Shown: piece by piece, positions 51,454 through 60,633 of the stretch | How the letters are laid out: each line of letters begins with the position of its first letter | Position numbering within the stretch: position 1 is the stretch's first letter | The notes under the pieces: generated by a model | Databases searched by the model: none | Told to the model about the DNA's origin: nothing | Seen by the model: the letters and a program-made list of their open reading frames with translations, nothing else | Made by a program: the position numbers and the translations under genes | Source: Streptomyces diacarni | GTDB taxonomy: Bacteria > Actinomycetota > Actinomycetes > Streptomycetales > Streptomycetaceae | Assembly: GCF_003323715.1 (NCBI RefSeq) | Contig: NZ_QOIN01000048.1 | Location: forward strand, 682,001-746,000 | Length of the DNA stretch: 64,000 bases | Direction: 5' to 3'

Positions 51454-52158
51454 TCAGTCGAGCCGCCGCGCCGTCCCCAGGAGCCCCGACTCGGCGTCCG
51501 TCGGCTGCGTCAGCGCGTAGCTCCGCTCGCGGCGCGTGCACCACAGCGTGACGCCGTCGCCCAGCGTGGACAGCGCGTCCACGTCCTGCTGCGGAAGCTG
51601 CATGATGCGGCCGATCTGCTGGGCCTCGTCCGGCGAGACCCGCTGGATCCCGGCCAGCCCCGCGCCCCGGAGCAGGCGAGGGGCCACCGGGCTGAGATAC
51701 GGCAGCAGGGTCAGTACCGACTGCCACGGCATGGAGGCGACCCGGCCGCGCGGTGGCCGCATCCCGCAGTCGCGCACGACCAGCACCGGGCTGCTGACCG
51801 TGGGCCCCATCGGCGGTACGCGGCCGACGTCGTAGAGCGTGATGCACTCCTGCCCCGCGCCCGCCGCCTGCACCAGGTTCGTCCACACATGGGCGCGGCC
51901 GGTCTCCACAGCGATCCGGGCGCCTGTGCCGGCGAGCCGCAGCGCCAGCACCTGTGCCGTCCACAGTCCGCCCACCAGCACCACGTCGTACGACGTCGGA
52001 TGGTGGAAGCCGACCACCTGGGGGCGGCCCTCCGCATCGTTGCCGACGACCACGCCGTCGTCCCCGATCGGCAGTGACAGCGCGGCCAGATGGTCCCCGG
52101 GAACCGCGTGTTCGGTGCGGCGCGGGCCGAGCAGGCCCTGGCCGTAACGGCTCGCCAT
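51454..52158 (-). CDS. ESX-locus conserved protein of unknown function
   Basis: A 234-residue protein, MASRYGQGLLGPRRTEHAVPGDHLAALSLP, without membrane helices. The middle contains VLVGGLWTAQVLALRLAGTGARIAVETGRAHVWTNLVQAAG, a Rossmann-like alternating pattern, and the end has LSTLGDGVTLWCTRRERSYAL. I do not recognise a catalytic motif. Its ATG overlaps the eccE stop by one base and it is followed by the EspI-like gene, so it is most likely a Streptomyces-type accessory part of the secretion system. GGAGGGG lies nine bases before the ATG. Confidence 0.6.
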   Translation of the reverse strand: MASRYGQGLLGPRRTEHAVPGDHLAALSLPIGDDGVVVGNDAEGRPQVVGFHHPTSYDVVLVGGLWTAQVLALRLAGTGARIAVETGRAHVWTNLVQAAGAGQECITLYDVGRVPPMGPTVSSPVLVVRDCGMRPPRGRVASMPWQSVLTLLPYLSPVAPRLLRGAGLAGIQRVSPDEAQQIGRIMQLPQQDVDALSTLGDGVTLWCTRRERSYALTQPTDAESGLLGTARRLD

Positions 52159-53537
52159 CAGCGCACCCCTCCCAGCGGAAGCGTCGCGAGGGCGCCGGGA
52201 AGCTGTTCGCGGTCCAGGCGCAGCAGGCCCAGGCGGGCCGAACGCGCCGACCGCTCCAGTTGGCGGCGGGCCGCGGCCAACTCGTCGTCCGAACGGCCCG
52301 TCAGACGCACGTAACCGCTGAGGGTGACGGCGCTGCGCCGTGCCGAGCGGCCCAGCGTCAGGCTGAACGTCGTCGTCAGCGTCGGCACGGACGTCAGCAG
52401 CGCCACCAGGCGAGGCAGCGGGGTGGCCGCCCGCCCCAACTCGGGCCACCGGCCCACCGCGTAGGAGGTGTGCCAGCGATCGTCGCACCGCCAGGCGCGG
52501 GCCGTCTCGGCCGTGCGCCGCGCCGGCGCCGCGTCCGGCCGGCTCGCGCGGGCCGTCGCCACCGGGTTGACGCACGCCGAGGTCGACAGCGCGGCTATCA
52601 GCTCCTGCTCGTTGAGCACCGTCGCCACGAAACCCGCGCCCGTGACGCGGCTCGCCAGGTGGTCGGCCGCACGCACCAGGCAGCGCTGCGCCCCCTCCAG
52701 TCCGCCGCCGCGCGCCTCGACCGCCTCCGGCGACAGCTCCGGGTCGAACTTGAGCGCCACCCAGGTCAGCCGCAGGGCGGGCGACCCGGTCTGCTCCTGC
52801 AGCGGCCCGTAGCTGCGCCGCGCCACTGACTGGTCCGGCAGATGGGGCGCGGGGGCCGGCTGGACGTGCTGGACGATCTGCACCGATTCCAGTGCGATCC
52901 CGTCGACGTCGAGCGCGTCGTGCATCAGGCCCAGGGGGAGGACACGTGCGCCGAACGCCGGACGCAGCGCGCTGGGCGCCGCCTCGATCCGCACGAGCGC
53001 CGTCAGGAACGTGCCGTCCCCCAGCATGCCTATGGTGCGCCGCTTCTTGTCGAGATACGCGTACGTGCGCAGCCCCGGCGCCGTCTCCACCAAGGGCAGG
53101 AAACCGGCGTCGACGCGCTCGCCCTCCTCGTCCAGCACCATCGCCGCCGTCAACGGCTGGGCCGCAGCCCGCCGTCGAGCGCGCAACGCCAGGACCGTGC
53201 TGCCCCAGTCGCGCAGCGAACGCCGGTGGCGGCGGATGACGGCCAGCGCCACGAGAGCGGCGGCGACCACGACGGCGGGCACGAGCAGCAGCCGGTCGAC
53301 GGCGGCCGCGATCAGCAGCACGGCGGCGGCGAGCTCCAGCAGCACGAGCTGTTGCAACTGGAAGGGGCCCAGACGGCTCGTCCGCGACTCGGTACGCGGT
53401 GTCGTCGAGGCCGGGACCCGGGGCCGGGGCTGGGCTGCCCGCGTGGCGGACGCGTCGGCCCCCGGGTGCCGGGAAGCCCCCGGCCCAGGGCGCCCCGCGG
53501 TGCTCGCCGCACCCCGCGCCCGCGTCGCAGATCCCAT
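52158..53537 (-). CDS. eccE: type VII secretion membrane protein EccE
   Basis: A 459-residue ESX membrane-complex component. A disordered, basic N-terminal stretch of about 70 residues is followed by two adjacent membrane helices (QLVLLELAAAVLLIAAAVDRLLLVPAVVVAAALVALAV, about 80-118) and the RRHRRSLRDWG block typical of EccE. The large cytoplasmic part is an alternating alpha/beta domain. The ATG MGSATRARG has AGGGGG about ten bases upstream; the longer open frame upstream reads as low-complexity non-family sequence. It is divergent from eccB across a repeat-rich promoter region and coupled to the following gene. Confidence 0.82.
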   Translation of the reverse strand: MGSATRARGAASTAGRPGPGASRHPGADASATRAAQPRPRVPASTTPRTESRTSRLGPFQLQQLVLLELAAAVLLIAAAVDRLLLVPAVVVAAALVALAVIRRHRRSLRDWGSTVLALRARRRAAAQPLTAAMVLDEEGERVDAGFLPLVETAPGLRTYAYLDKKRRTIGMLGDGTFLTALVRIEAAPSALRPAFGARVLPLGLMHDALDVDGIALESVQIVQHVQPAPAPHLPDQSVARRSYGPLQEQTGSPALRLTWVALKFDPELSPEAVEARGGGLEGAQRCLVRAADHLASRVTGAGFVATVLNEQELIAALSTSACVNPVATARASRPDAAPARRTAETARAWRCDDRWHTSYAVGRWPELGRAATPLPRLVALLTSVPTLTTTFSLTLGRSARRSAVTLSGYVRLTGRSDDELAAARRQLERSARSARLGLLRLDREQLPGALATLPLGGVR

Positions 53538-54006
53538 CCCGGAAGGCCCCCTAAAGTCCGAATCGGCCCCACTCGTCGGGGGCGTTGGGCGGGCGATCAC
53601 GATACCGGAGCGGCACGAGTCGATCCCCAACGGGCATAGTAGGGGCCCGGTCCGACAATCGGCAGCGCCGCCGGGCGCTGCCGGGCTCGTGCATCCGCGC
53701 GGCGTGGGGCGAGCGGGGTCGCTTGTGCGTGGAGCGACCGTGCGGGGAACGTGTCCCGTGAGCGGACGGGCGCGATCCGTCGTCCGCGGTTCACGATCCG
53801 AGGTCCGCGATCTGTGGCTGTGGCTGTGGTTCGCGGTTCGTGCGCGGGCGCTGGCGCGTGCGCGTGCGCGGCGGGATGGGCCGGGAACGGACCGGTTGCG
53901 GACCGGATACGGTCCGGCGAGCGGGATGGTTCCGGACCGTCCTGGGCCCTTCAGGGCCTCGGCGGTGCGGGGGACAGCAGGGACTTCCAGGGAGCGTCTT
54001 TCACTC
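53538..54006. promoter_or_regulatory. divergent eccE/eccB promoter region with phased repeats
   Basis: This 469-base region holds no gene. The 16-mer pattern CGATCCG(T/A)(C/G)GTCCGCG occurs at 53773-53788 and 53794-53809, exactly 21 bases apart. TGTGGC is repeated three times from 53813. CGGACCG occurs at 53888, 53899 and 53933 and its inverse CGGTCCG at 53910, giving spacings of 11, 11 and 23 bases, with 53899-53916 forming a hairpin around GATA. Another CGGTCCG lies at 53648. The arrangement suggests binding sites for one or more regulators of the ESX genes. Confidence 0.6.
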
Positions 54007-55533
54007 ATGGCATCACGGCGCGACGAGCTCAACGCCTACACCTTCGCGAAGAAGCGGCTGGTGGCGGCGTTCCTCCAGCCGTCACCGACAGGCACGGAGG
54101 AGGGCGCGCCCCGCCCCCTGCGCGGCATCCTGCCCGGCTTCGTCGTCGGCGCCCTCATCCTCGCCGGATTCGGGGCGTGGGGCATGTTCAAACCGAAGGC
54201 GCCCGAGGGCTGGGACAAGCCGAAGGAGAAAGTCATCATCGGCTCCGAGTCGACCACCCGTTACGTCGTCCTGGAGACCGACGGCAAAGCACAACTCCAC
54301 CCGGTGCTCAACCTCGCCTCCGCCAAGCTGCTCCTCGACCCCGGCAAGGGAGAAGTCGTCAAAGTCGACGAGAAAGTGCTCGACAACGGCGACATCCCGC
54401 ACGGCGCCACCCTGGGCATCCCCTACGCCCCCGACCGGCTCCCGGAAGCCAAGGAAGCGGGCCAGAAGAAACGCTGGGCCGTCTGCGAGCGTCCCGGCGA
54501 GGGCGGGCGTGCCGTACAGAAGGCGGCCTTCGTCCTGGCCGACCGCGACAGCGGCAAGGTGGAGGGCGGCAACCGTCTGCGCGCAGGGGAGCTCATCTAC
54601 GTGCAGGGCCCCGACGACCGGCTCTACGTCGTCGACAAGAGGGGCACCAAATACCGCGTCCCCGACGACGAGACCCTGCTGCGCGTCCTGGCGGACAACC
54701 GCGCACCCCAGCGGGTCTCCCGCCAGTGGCTGGCCACCCTGCACACGGGCGACGACATCGCCTTCCCGCAGATCAGCGGAACCGTCGGAGCGGACGCAGG
54801 CGTCCAGGGGCTCGGCTCCCGCACCAACCGCGTCGGCACCGTCATCCAGGCGCCCTCGGGCAACCACTGGCAGCACTACGTCGTGCTCCAGGGCAAGGTC
54901 ATGCCGATCAGCGACTTCATGGCCCAGCTCCTGCTGTCCTCCAAACAGCTGCTGCCCCTCCAGCAGAACAGCCAGGCCCTCAAGGTGAACGCCAGCGCCT
55001 TCTCCCCGACCAAGAAGAAGTACGGCGAGTCCCTGACGTGGCCCGCCCAGAAGGCACACGCCGTCAACTCCGCCAACCCCCAGTCCGACAGCCGCAACGT
55101 CGCCTGCAACGTCCTGCGCAAGGTGGACGGCAAGACCGGCAAGACCACTCTGAGCACCTGGTCGGGCACGGAGTTTCCCGCCCAGCTGCCCGCGGGCACC
55201 TCCAGCGCCTACGTCACGCCGGGAACCGGCCAGCTCTTCCGCCAGATCAAGGGGCGCAGCACCCGCTCCGGCGGCATGTTCCTGGTCACCGACACCGGAC
55301 TGCGGTACGCCATGCAGGCCAACGCCGACAGTGCGCACGACGACTCCGGCATCGGCGAGGACAAGAAGAAGAAATCCAAGAAGGAACAGCAGCAGCAAGA
55401 GGACCAGAACGCGCAGCGCAGGCTCGGCTACGAGAAGGTGAAGCCCGCCCTCGTCCCGGCGGAGTGGGCCTCCTTCCTGCCCACCGGGCCCCGCCTGTCC
55501 ACCGGCGACGCGCTCCAGCCGCAGGGTTCCTGA
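54007..55533 (+). CDS. eccB: type VII secretion protein EccB
   Basis: A 508-residue core ESX component. The family start MASRRDELNAYTFAKKRLVAAFLQP is followed by one membrane helix (about 42-60) and a large extracytoplasmic domain with the EccB repeats, including STTRYVVLETDGKAQLHPVLNLASAKLLL. A conserved cysteine pair (AVCERPG and NVACNVLRK) is present. The tail has a Lys/Gln-rich patch (KKKKSKKEQQQQEDQ). The ATG has CAGGGAG twelve bases upstream. mycP follows after 13 bases, so both are probably in one operon. Confidence 0.93.
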   Translation: MASRRDELNAYTFAKKRLVAAFLQPSPTGTEEGAPRPLRGILPGFVVGALILAGFGAWGMFKPKAPEGWDKPKEKVIIGSESTTRYVVLETDGKAQLHPVLNLASAKLLLDPGKGEVVKVDEKVLDNGDIPHGATLGIPYAPDRLPEAKEAGQKKRWAVCERPGEGGRAVQKAAFVLADRDSGKVEGGNRLRAGELIYVQGPDDRLYVVDKRGTKYRVPDDETLLRVLADNRAPQRVSRQWLATLHTGDDIAFPQISGTVGADAGVQGLGSRTNRVGTVIQAPSGNHWQHYVVLQGKVMPISDFMAQLLLSSKQLLPLQQNSQALKVNASAFSPTKKKYGESLTWPAQKAHAVNSANPQSDSRNVACNVLRKVDGKTGKTTLSTWSGTEFPAQLPAGTSSAYVTPGTGQLFRQIKGRSTRSGGMFLVTDTGLRYAMQANADSAHDDSGIGEDKKKKSKKEQQQQEDQNAQRRLGYEKVKPALVPAEWASFLPTGPRLSTGDALQPQGS

Positions 55534-55546
55534 GGAGAGTAGGACG

Positions 55547-56821
55547 ATGCGCAGCTCCATCCGGGCTCTCGCGGCCCTCCGCCGCCTGGCGGCAGCGACC
55601 GCGGCCACCGCCCTCACCACCTCGGGCCTCACCCTCGCGGCAGCCCCACCCGCCGCCGCGGACACCAGCGCACAGTGCGGCTTCCCCGCCAAGCCGTACA
55701 AGGGCCGCCCCTGGTCGCTCCAAAGGGTCCTCCTCAACGAGCTGTGGCAGGACACCGACCAGGGCGCAGGTGTCCGCGTCGCCGTCATCGACACGGGCGT
55801 CGACATCAAGAACGAACAGCTGACAGACGCGGTCGACGCGGGAGCCGGCAAGAACTTCCTCCCCAAGAAGCGCAAGAAGGACGAAACAGGCCGCACCACG
55901 CCGCGCGGAAAACCCACCACAGACGAGGTCGGACACGGCACGAAGGTCGCCGGCATCATCGCCGCCCGCCCCGCCGACGGCACCGGCTTCGTCGGGCTGG
56001 CCCCCAAGGCGACGATCATCCCCGTCAAGCAGAACGACGCCAACGGCAGCGGCACAGCAGGAAGCCTCGCCAGGTCCATCGACTACGCCGTCGACGCGGA
56101 CGCCGACATCATCAACATCTCGCAGGACACGGCCGAAGCCCTCCAGGCGGACTCGTCCCTCGAAAGATCCGTCCAGCGCGCACTGGCCGCCGACGTCGTC
56201 GTCGTCGCCTCCGCCGGCAACGACGGCCTCGGCGGCAACGTCAAGAAGACCTACCCCGCCTCCTACCCAGGCGTCCTCGCCGTCGCCTCCTCCGACCGCA
56301 ACAACGAACGCGCCCCCTTCTCGCAGTCGGGAGAGTTCGTGGACGTGGCGGCGCCCGGCGTCGACATCATCTCCACCGTCCCCAAGGGCGGCCACTGCGC
56401 CGACAACGGCACCAGCTTCTCCGCCCCCTACGTGGCGGGCGTGGCGGCACTCCTGCGCGCCAAACACGGCAAGGGCCCCGACCGCTGGACCCAGGAGAAC
56501 ATCGTCGCCCAGATCGAGCAGACCGCCGAGCGCTCCATCCCCGGCCACGACCGCCTCGTCGGCTGGGGCGTCGTCGACCCCGTGGCCGCCCTCACCGAGG
56601 ACGGCAAGCGCATCGACCACCCCGTCGCCGAAGAAGGCGTCGAAACCGACGAGAAACCGGCCCCCGCCGCACTCGAACTCGGCGAAACCGAACAGGAACG
56701 CAACGAGCGCCTCGGCACCTACGTCCTCCTCGGCGGCGGCACCCTCGTCGCGATCGTCGCGGGGTCCTCCCTCGTCTACCGCGACTGGCGCCGCCGCAGG
56801 CACCCCACGGGCAGCCGCTGA
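55547..56821 (+). CDS. mycP: mycosin, membrane-anchored subtilisin-like protease of the ESX system
   Basis: A 424-residue serine protease attached to the membrane by its C-terminus. A signal peptide occupies residues 1-38. The catalytic residues are D82 in AVIDTGVD, H130 in VGHGTKVAG and S291 in NGTSFSAPYVAG, with the oxyanion asparagine in SAGNDG. A membrane helix (about 388-408, VLLGGGTLVAIVAGSSLVY) is followed by a basic tail. It follows eccB closely. Mycosins stabilise the ESX membrane complex and cleave some substrates. It has a diverged relative four genes downstream region (59317). Confidence 0.94.
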   Translation: MRSSIRALAALRRLAAATAATALTTSGLTLAAAPPAAADTSAQCGFPAKPYKGRPWSLQRVLLNELWQDTDQGAGVRVAVIDTGVDIKNEQLTDAVDAGAGKNFLPKKRKKDETGRTTPRGKPTTDEVGHGTKVAGIIAARPADGTGFVGLAPKATIIPVKQNDANGSGTAGSLARSIDYAVDADADIINISQDTAEALQADSSLERSVQRALAADVVVVASAGNDGLGGNVKKTYPASYPGVLAVASSDRNNERAPFSQSGEFVDVAAPGVDIISTVPKGGHCADNGTSFSAPYVAGVAALLRAKHGKGPDRWTQENIVAQIEQTAERSIPGHDRLVGWGVVDPVAALTEDGKRIDHPVAEEGVETDEKPAPAALELGETEQERNERLGTYVLLGGGTLVAIVAGSSLVYRDWRRRRHPTGSR

Positions 56822-56941
56822 GGACCTCCTCACACGGGGGCCGACGCCATGTCGGATGTCGGTGCCCGCTGGTATCAAGAGAGATGTGTCACGCACAAGC
56901 AACAGCACTGCTACGACAACTGCCCCGCTTCGGATTCGCAG

Positions 56942-56970
56942 TTGGGCCCCACCTAGGGTGTGGCTACAGT
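56942..56970 (+). promoter_or_regulatory. promoter upstream of the ESX substrate genes
   Basis: TTGGGC (56942-56947) and TACAGT (56965-56970) are spaced by 17 bases, a plausible housekeeping-type promoter. It would start a second transcript for the helical protein, the PPE-like protein, the second mycosin and the WXG100 pair. Confidence 0.5.
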
Positions 56971-57047
56971 GACACACAGCGCACAGTGGGCAACGGCAGC
57001 CGCCACAGCAGAGCCCGCGACGGGTGGACGCGCACGGGGAGGGCGAG

Positions 57048-57524
57048 ATGAGCGAGCCGAAGGGCACGCCCAAAAGTGAACCGAAGGGCAAGAAGCCTGA
57101 CCTTCTGCGGGGCGAGGAAGTCCTCAAGAAGTTCAAGAAGAAGATCGACGACGCCCTGAGGGAACTACAGGACTCCGCAGGCGGCCGGCTCGCACTGGAA
57201 GCCCAACGGCTCACCCCGACCTCGGTCCACGGAGAAGTCGCCTTCCCCGAGGCGACAGGCGTGCTCGCGCAGTACAACAAGGTCCACAACCACCTGACCG
57301 AGCTGTCCAGAAAGCTCGACGACCAGATCTTCATGTTCGGCATCGCCGTCTCCGACGCCGACAAGGGCTTCGACCAGATGGACGAGGACGAGAAACGGCG
57401 CTTCTGGGCGATCCAGGCGGAGTTGGAAGAAGAGAAGCGGAAGGCCGAGGCGGCCAAGCACGACAAGCATGAGACGAAGAAAGCCGACGCCCCTCGAAAC
57501 GAACAGTCCCAATCCAAGTACTGA
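57048..57524 (+). CDS. ESX-locus helical protein of unknown function
   Basis: A 158-residue, Lys/Glu-rich, mostly helical protein without signal peptide. A helical hairpin can be read in EEVLKKFKKKIDDALREL and NKVHNHLTELSRKLDDQIFMFG, with a segment MDEDEKRRFWAIQAELEEE later. It resembles the small helical chaperone- or substrate-like proteins found beside WXG100 genes, but the WxG turn is absent. GGGGAGG lies just before the ATG; an in-frame GTG eight codons upstream is possible. It precedes the PPE-like gene by 36 bases. Confidence 0.65.
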   Translation: MSEPKGTPKSEPKGKKPDLLRGEEVLKKFKKKIDDALRELQDSAGGRLALEAQRLTPTSVHGEVAFPEATGVLAQYNKVHNHLTELSRKLDDQIFMFGIAVSDADKGFDQMDEDEKRRFWAIQAELEEEKRKAEAAKHDKHETKKADAPRNEQSQSKY

Positions 57525-57560
57525 GCATCAGACGTCGGCGACTTTGACGGAGGCATTCCC

Positions 57561-59312
57561 GTGGGTGGAACAGACGGCGGCGGCGCGCCAAAGCCCGGGG
57601 CGCCCGACCTGGACAACCCCAGCGCCGGTGCGAACATCGCCATGCGCGACCTGGCACGATACGGGCTGTTCACGTCCCCGTTCGCGATGCTCTACCTTCC
57701 GGGGGCGACGACCGATTTCGAGAAGAAGCCCCTCGGTGAGCTGCTCGACATGGTCAGGACCGCGAAGCCATCCGACCTGGAGACGGTGGCCAACGCTCTC
57801 TACAACGCGTCCAAGGCCATCAAGTCGGCCGGCTCGTGGCTGCAGACGGAAGCCGAGCGCGCCGAATGGGAGGGCGAGGCGGAGCGGGCCTGCAAGAAGT
57901 GGGCCGTCCAACTGGGCAAGAACACCCAGCACATGGGTGGCTACGCGGAAACGGTCAGCACCGAGCTGTCCGTGATGAGCCTCGGGCTCGCCGGGACCCA
58001 GGGCTCGATGCCCAAGGACGAAGAGGTCGAGATCCGCGATGTCGAGGAGATCCCGAAGGACAAGCGGAACGAGGACAATCCCAAGTACAAGCAGTACAAG
58101 AAGAACCACAACGCCGCACTGATCCAGATGAACCGGATCGCGTCGTACTACGACGTCTCGGGCCGGAACATGGCAGCGGCGGAGGGGATGATTCCGCACT
58201 TCGAGCAGATGCCGAACATCGGTGTGCCGCCGCCCCGCAATGAGGTGTCGGGTCCGGGAGGTGGTCCGGCTGTTCCGCATGAGGCGATGCAGGCGCGTAA
58301 CAGTGCGGGAGCTGTCGTGCCCGGGTCCGTCCTCACCCCCGCGGAGACGGGAGGCGGTGAAGGAGATGGAGGGATTTCGGCCGTGCCGCACGGCAGTATG
58401 GCTCCCCCCGCACACGTCGTCCGCCCTGACGCAGGCGTTTCTACAGCCATCGACACGGTGTCGACGCCTCCTGCGCCGGTTGACCCCGTCCAAACGCACT
58501 CGACTCCGCCCGGCCCCGGGCCGACGACCACAGGCGGCCCTAGCCAGCCGCCCACGCTTCCGGGTCCGCTGCCACAGACAGGGAGGATTACCGGGCCGGG
58601 CATGACCAAGACGACGGGTCCGATGCGGCCTTCGCCCGCCCCCATGCGGCCCGGACCAGTACCTCCGCCCCCGACGGGGCGGCAGCCGACAGGGCCAACC
58701 GGACGCTCGCCAGTGACCGGACTGCCCACGAACGCTGCTTCCAAGGACCAGCAGGCCGCCGGAGGTCGCACCAGCCCGATGGGGCGGCCCGGAATGATGC
58801 ATCCGGGCATGACGCAACCCAACAACAGCACCAACAATGCCGGCCGTGGAAGTGGCTCGGGAACGGCACGTGCCTCTCAGCCCGGCGGGATTGTGGGAGG
58901 CACCCCCAGCCGTTCCAGTCCGCGTCCGAGTTCCCCTGGCATCCCGCGCGGAACGGTTGTCGGCACCGAGGGGGGCACCTCTGCCAGGCGCGCCCCGATG
59001 GGAGTACCGCCAATCGGCAGCCGCACGGGTGAAACGAAGTCGAAGAAGGACTCCCAGGGCCGGAGAGTGGCGTCCGCTCCCGGAGGCATCGTCGGCACGC
59101 CCCGCAAGCAGGAGTCGGACCGGAGGCGTGGCGGCCGTGGGTTCACCTCGGGAGGCTCCGGACTCGTTCGGGAGGACGGAGAAGACACGTCGTCGACGGA
59201 TGGCATATCCAACCCTCCGGAGGACCGTCACGCGGAGGGTTCGGACGACCCGGCAGTGCGTGCGGCTCCGCCCGTGGGCCGGCCCAACTCCGTGCCCCCG
59301 GTGATCGAGTAA
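57561..59312 (+). CDS. PPE/WxG-like ESX protein with long Pro/Gly-rich tail
   Basis: A 583-residue protein. Residues about 25-210 are helical and include LQTEAERAEWEGEAERACKK, where W103-E-G105 is a WxG turn as in WXG100 and PPE proteins. The remaining 370 residues are Pro/Gly/Thr/Ser-rich and disordered, with recurring GPMRP/GIVG patterns. There is no signal peptide. The GTG start has GGAGG seven bases upstream. It lies between the helical protein and the second mycosin; it could be an exported effector or a pseudo-partner for the helical protein. Assignment to the PPE group is by resemblance only. Confidence 0.6.
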   Translation: MGGTDGGGAPKPGAPDLDNPSAGANIAMRDLARYGLFTSPFAMLYLPGATTDFEKKPLGELLDMVRTAKPSDLETVANALYNASKAIKSAGSWLQTEAERAEWEGEAERACKKWAVQLGKNTQHMGGYAETVSTELSVMSLGLAGTQGSMPKDEEVEIRDVEEIPKDKRNEDNPKYKQYKKNHNAALIQMNRIASYYDVSGRNMAAAEGMIPHFEQMPNIGVPPPRNEVSGPGGGPAVPHEAMQARNSAGAVVPGSVLTPAETGGGEGDGGISAVPHGSMAPPAHVVRPDAGVSTAIDTVSTPPAPVDPVQTHSTPPGPGPTTTGGPSQPPTLPGPLPQTGRITGPGMTKTTGPMRPSPAPMRPGPVPPPPTGRQPTGPTGRSPVTGLPTNAASKDQQAAGGRTSPMGRPGMMHPGMTQPNNSTNNAGRGSGSGTARASQPGGIVGGTPSRSSPRPSSPGIPRGTVVGTEGGTSARRAPMGVPPIGSRTGETKSKKDSQGRRVASAPGGIVGTPRKQESDRRRGGRGFTSGGSGLVREDGEDTSSTDGISNPPEDRHAEGSDDPAVRAAPPVGRPNSVPPVIE

Positions 59313-59316
59313 CAGA

Positions 59317-60561
59317 ATGAGTGATTCCATGACGCTCGGCGGCGAGCGACCCGCCCGGTCCGTGTTGCAGCGCTCTATATCCGGAGCGATGGCAGTTGGC
59401 GCCCTCGTCGCCCTGCAATGGGATGCGGCCTCGTCTGTCGCCGCGCAGGATGTGCGCTCACAGCAGTGGTACCTGGGCGCCATGCAGGCCGAGAAGATGT
59501 GGAAGGTCAGCACGGGCAAGGGCATCACCGTCGCAGTCGTGGACACCGGAGTTGACCCGTCGACGCGGGCCTTGCAGGGGCAGGTCCTGCCGGGGAAGGA
59601 TTTCGCCAGCGCGCCTGGCGACGAGACGAAGGACGACACTGGTCATGGCACGACTATGGCCGAGTTGATCGCGGGAACGGGGAAAGACGGTACCCTGAAA
59701 GGCCTTGCGCCCGACGCCAAGATTATCCCCTACCGAGCAGGCCTCGAAGGGGTCGAGGGGCGCAAGAAAGGGGCGCTTTCCCATGTACCCCAGGCTATCC
59801 GGGCCGCAGCGAACAGCGATGCAGAGATCATCAACATGTCCTTCGGCGGTCCGCCAGGCACCGATGTCGCAAAAGCCATCGAATACGCCGCCAAGAAGGG
59901 AAAGCTGATGTTCTCGTCTGCCGGGAACGAGGCGGACGAAGGAAACCTGCAGTCCTATCCTGCGGGCTACCCTGATGTCGCCGGAGTTGCCGGAACTGCG
60001 AGCGACGGCAAGGTGAGCAAGTTCTCTTCCTACGGTGACGAGGTGACCCTGGCAGCACCAGGCGAAGGACTGCCCGGCTGGTGTGGAGCGAAGCGAGAAA
60101 GTTACTGCAAGGTTAAAGGCACAAGCATGGCAAGCGCGATCGCTTCCGCTTCCGCTGCCCTGATCTGGTCCAAGCACCCGGACTGGACTGGGAACCAGGT
60201 TCTTCGCGTACTGACGAAGACGGCCGGTCTCGCAGGCAACGAGAAGACTCAGAGTAAATACCTCGGCTACGGCGCCGTCCGCCCCCGCCTCAACCTTTTG
60301 GAGGGAAAGGGCGACCCGGGTGATCCGGAGATCAGTCCTCTCACCAACGAAAGGACGGGTCCTTCGGCCGCGAGTGCCGAGCCCAAGTCGTCCGACGGGA
60401 AGAACTCGGGGAAAGACGATGCCCCTGACAAGGTCGAGGTGGCAGACTCGAAGTCGCAGGAAGAGGACAGTGGTTGGCTACTCCCCGCAGGCGGCATCGC
60501 GGCGGGGGTCATCGTCCTCGCGGGGTGCGGCTTCGCCGTCGTACGCCTGAGGCGGAACTGA
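59317..60561 (+). CDS. second mycosin-like subtilisin protease
   Basis: A 414-residue membrane-anchored serine protease related to the mycP product. The N-terminus carries a hydrophobic signal segment ending near VAAQ. Catalytic residues are D76 in AVVDTGVD, H110 in TGHGTTMAELIAG, the oxyanion N204 in SSAGNEADEGN and S270 in VKGTSMASAIASA. A C-terminal membrane helix (about 385-408) follows an acidic Ser/Lys-rich linker. The ATG has no strong ribosome binding site; another ATG lies four codons later. The stop of the PPE-like gene is four bases before. Its base composition is visibly less GC-rich than that of mycP. Confidence 0.88.
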   Translation: MSDSMTLGGERPARSVLQRSISGAMAVGALVALQWDAASSVAAQDVRSQQWYLGAMQAEKMWKVSTGKGITVAVVDTGVDPSTRALQGQVLPGKDFASAPGDETKDDTGHGTTMAELIAGTGKDGTLKGLAPDAKIIPYRAGLEGVEGRKKGALSHVPQAIRAAANSDAEIINMSFGGPPGTDVAKAIEYAAKKGKLMFSSAGNEADEGNLQSYPAGYPDVAGVAGTASDGKVSKFSSYGDEVTLAAPGEGLPGWCGAKRESYCKVKGTSMASAIASASAALIWSKHPDWTGNQVLRVLTKTAGLAGNEKTQSKYLGYGAVRPRLNLLEGKGDPGDPEISPLTNERTGPSAASAEPKSSDGKNSGKDDAPDKVEVADSKSQEEDSGWLLPAGGIAAGVIVLAGCGFAVVRLRRN

Positions 60562-60633
60562 CGCTGCGCCAGTCGGCGTCTCCAACGGAGCGAGAGAGCT
60601 TCATGACAGACAGGCGAAGAGGAAGGGAAGGCG

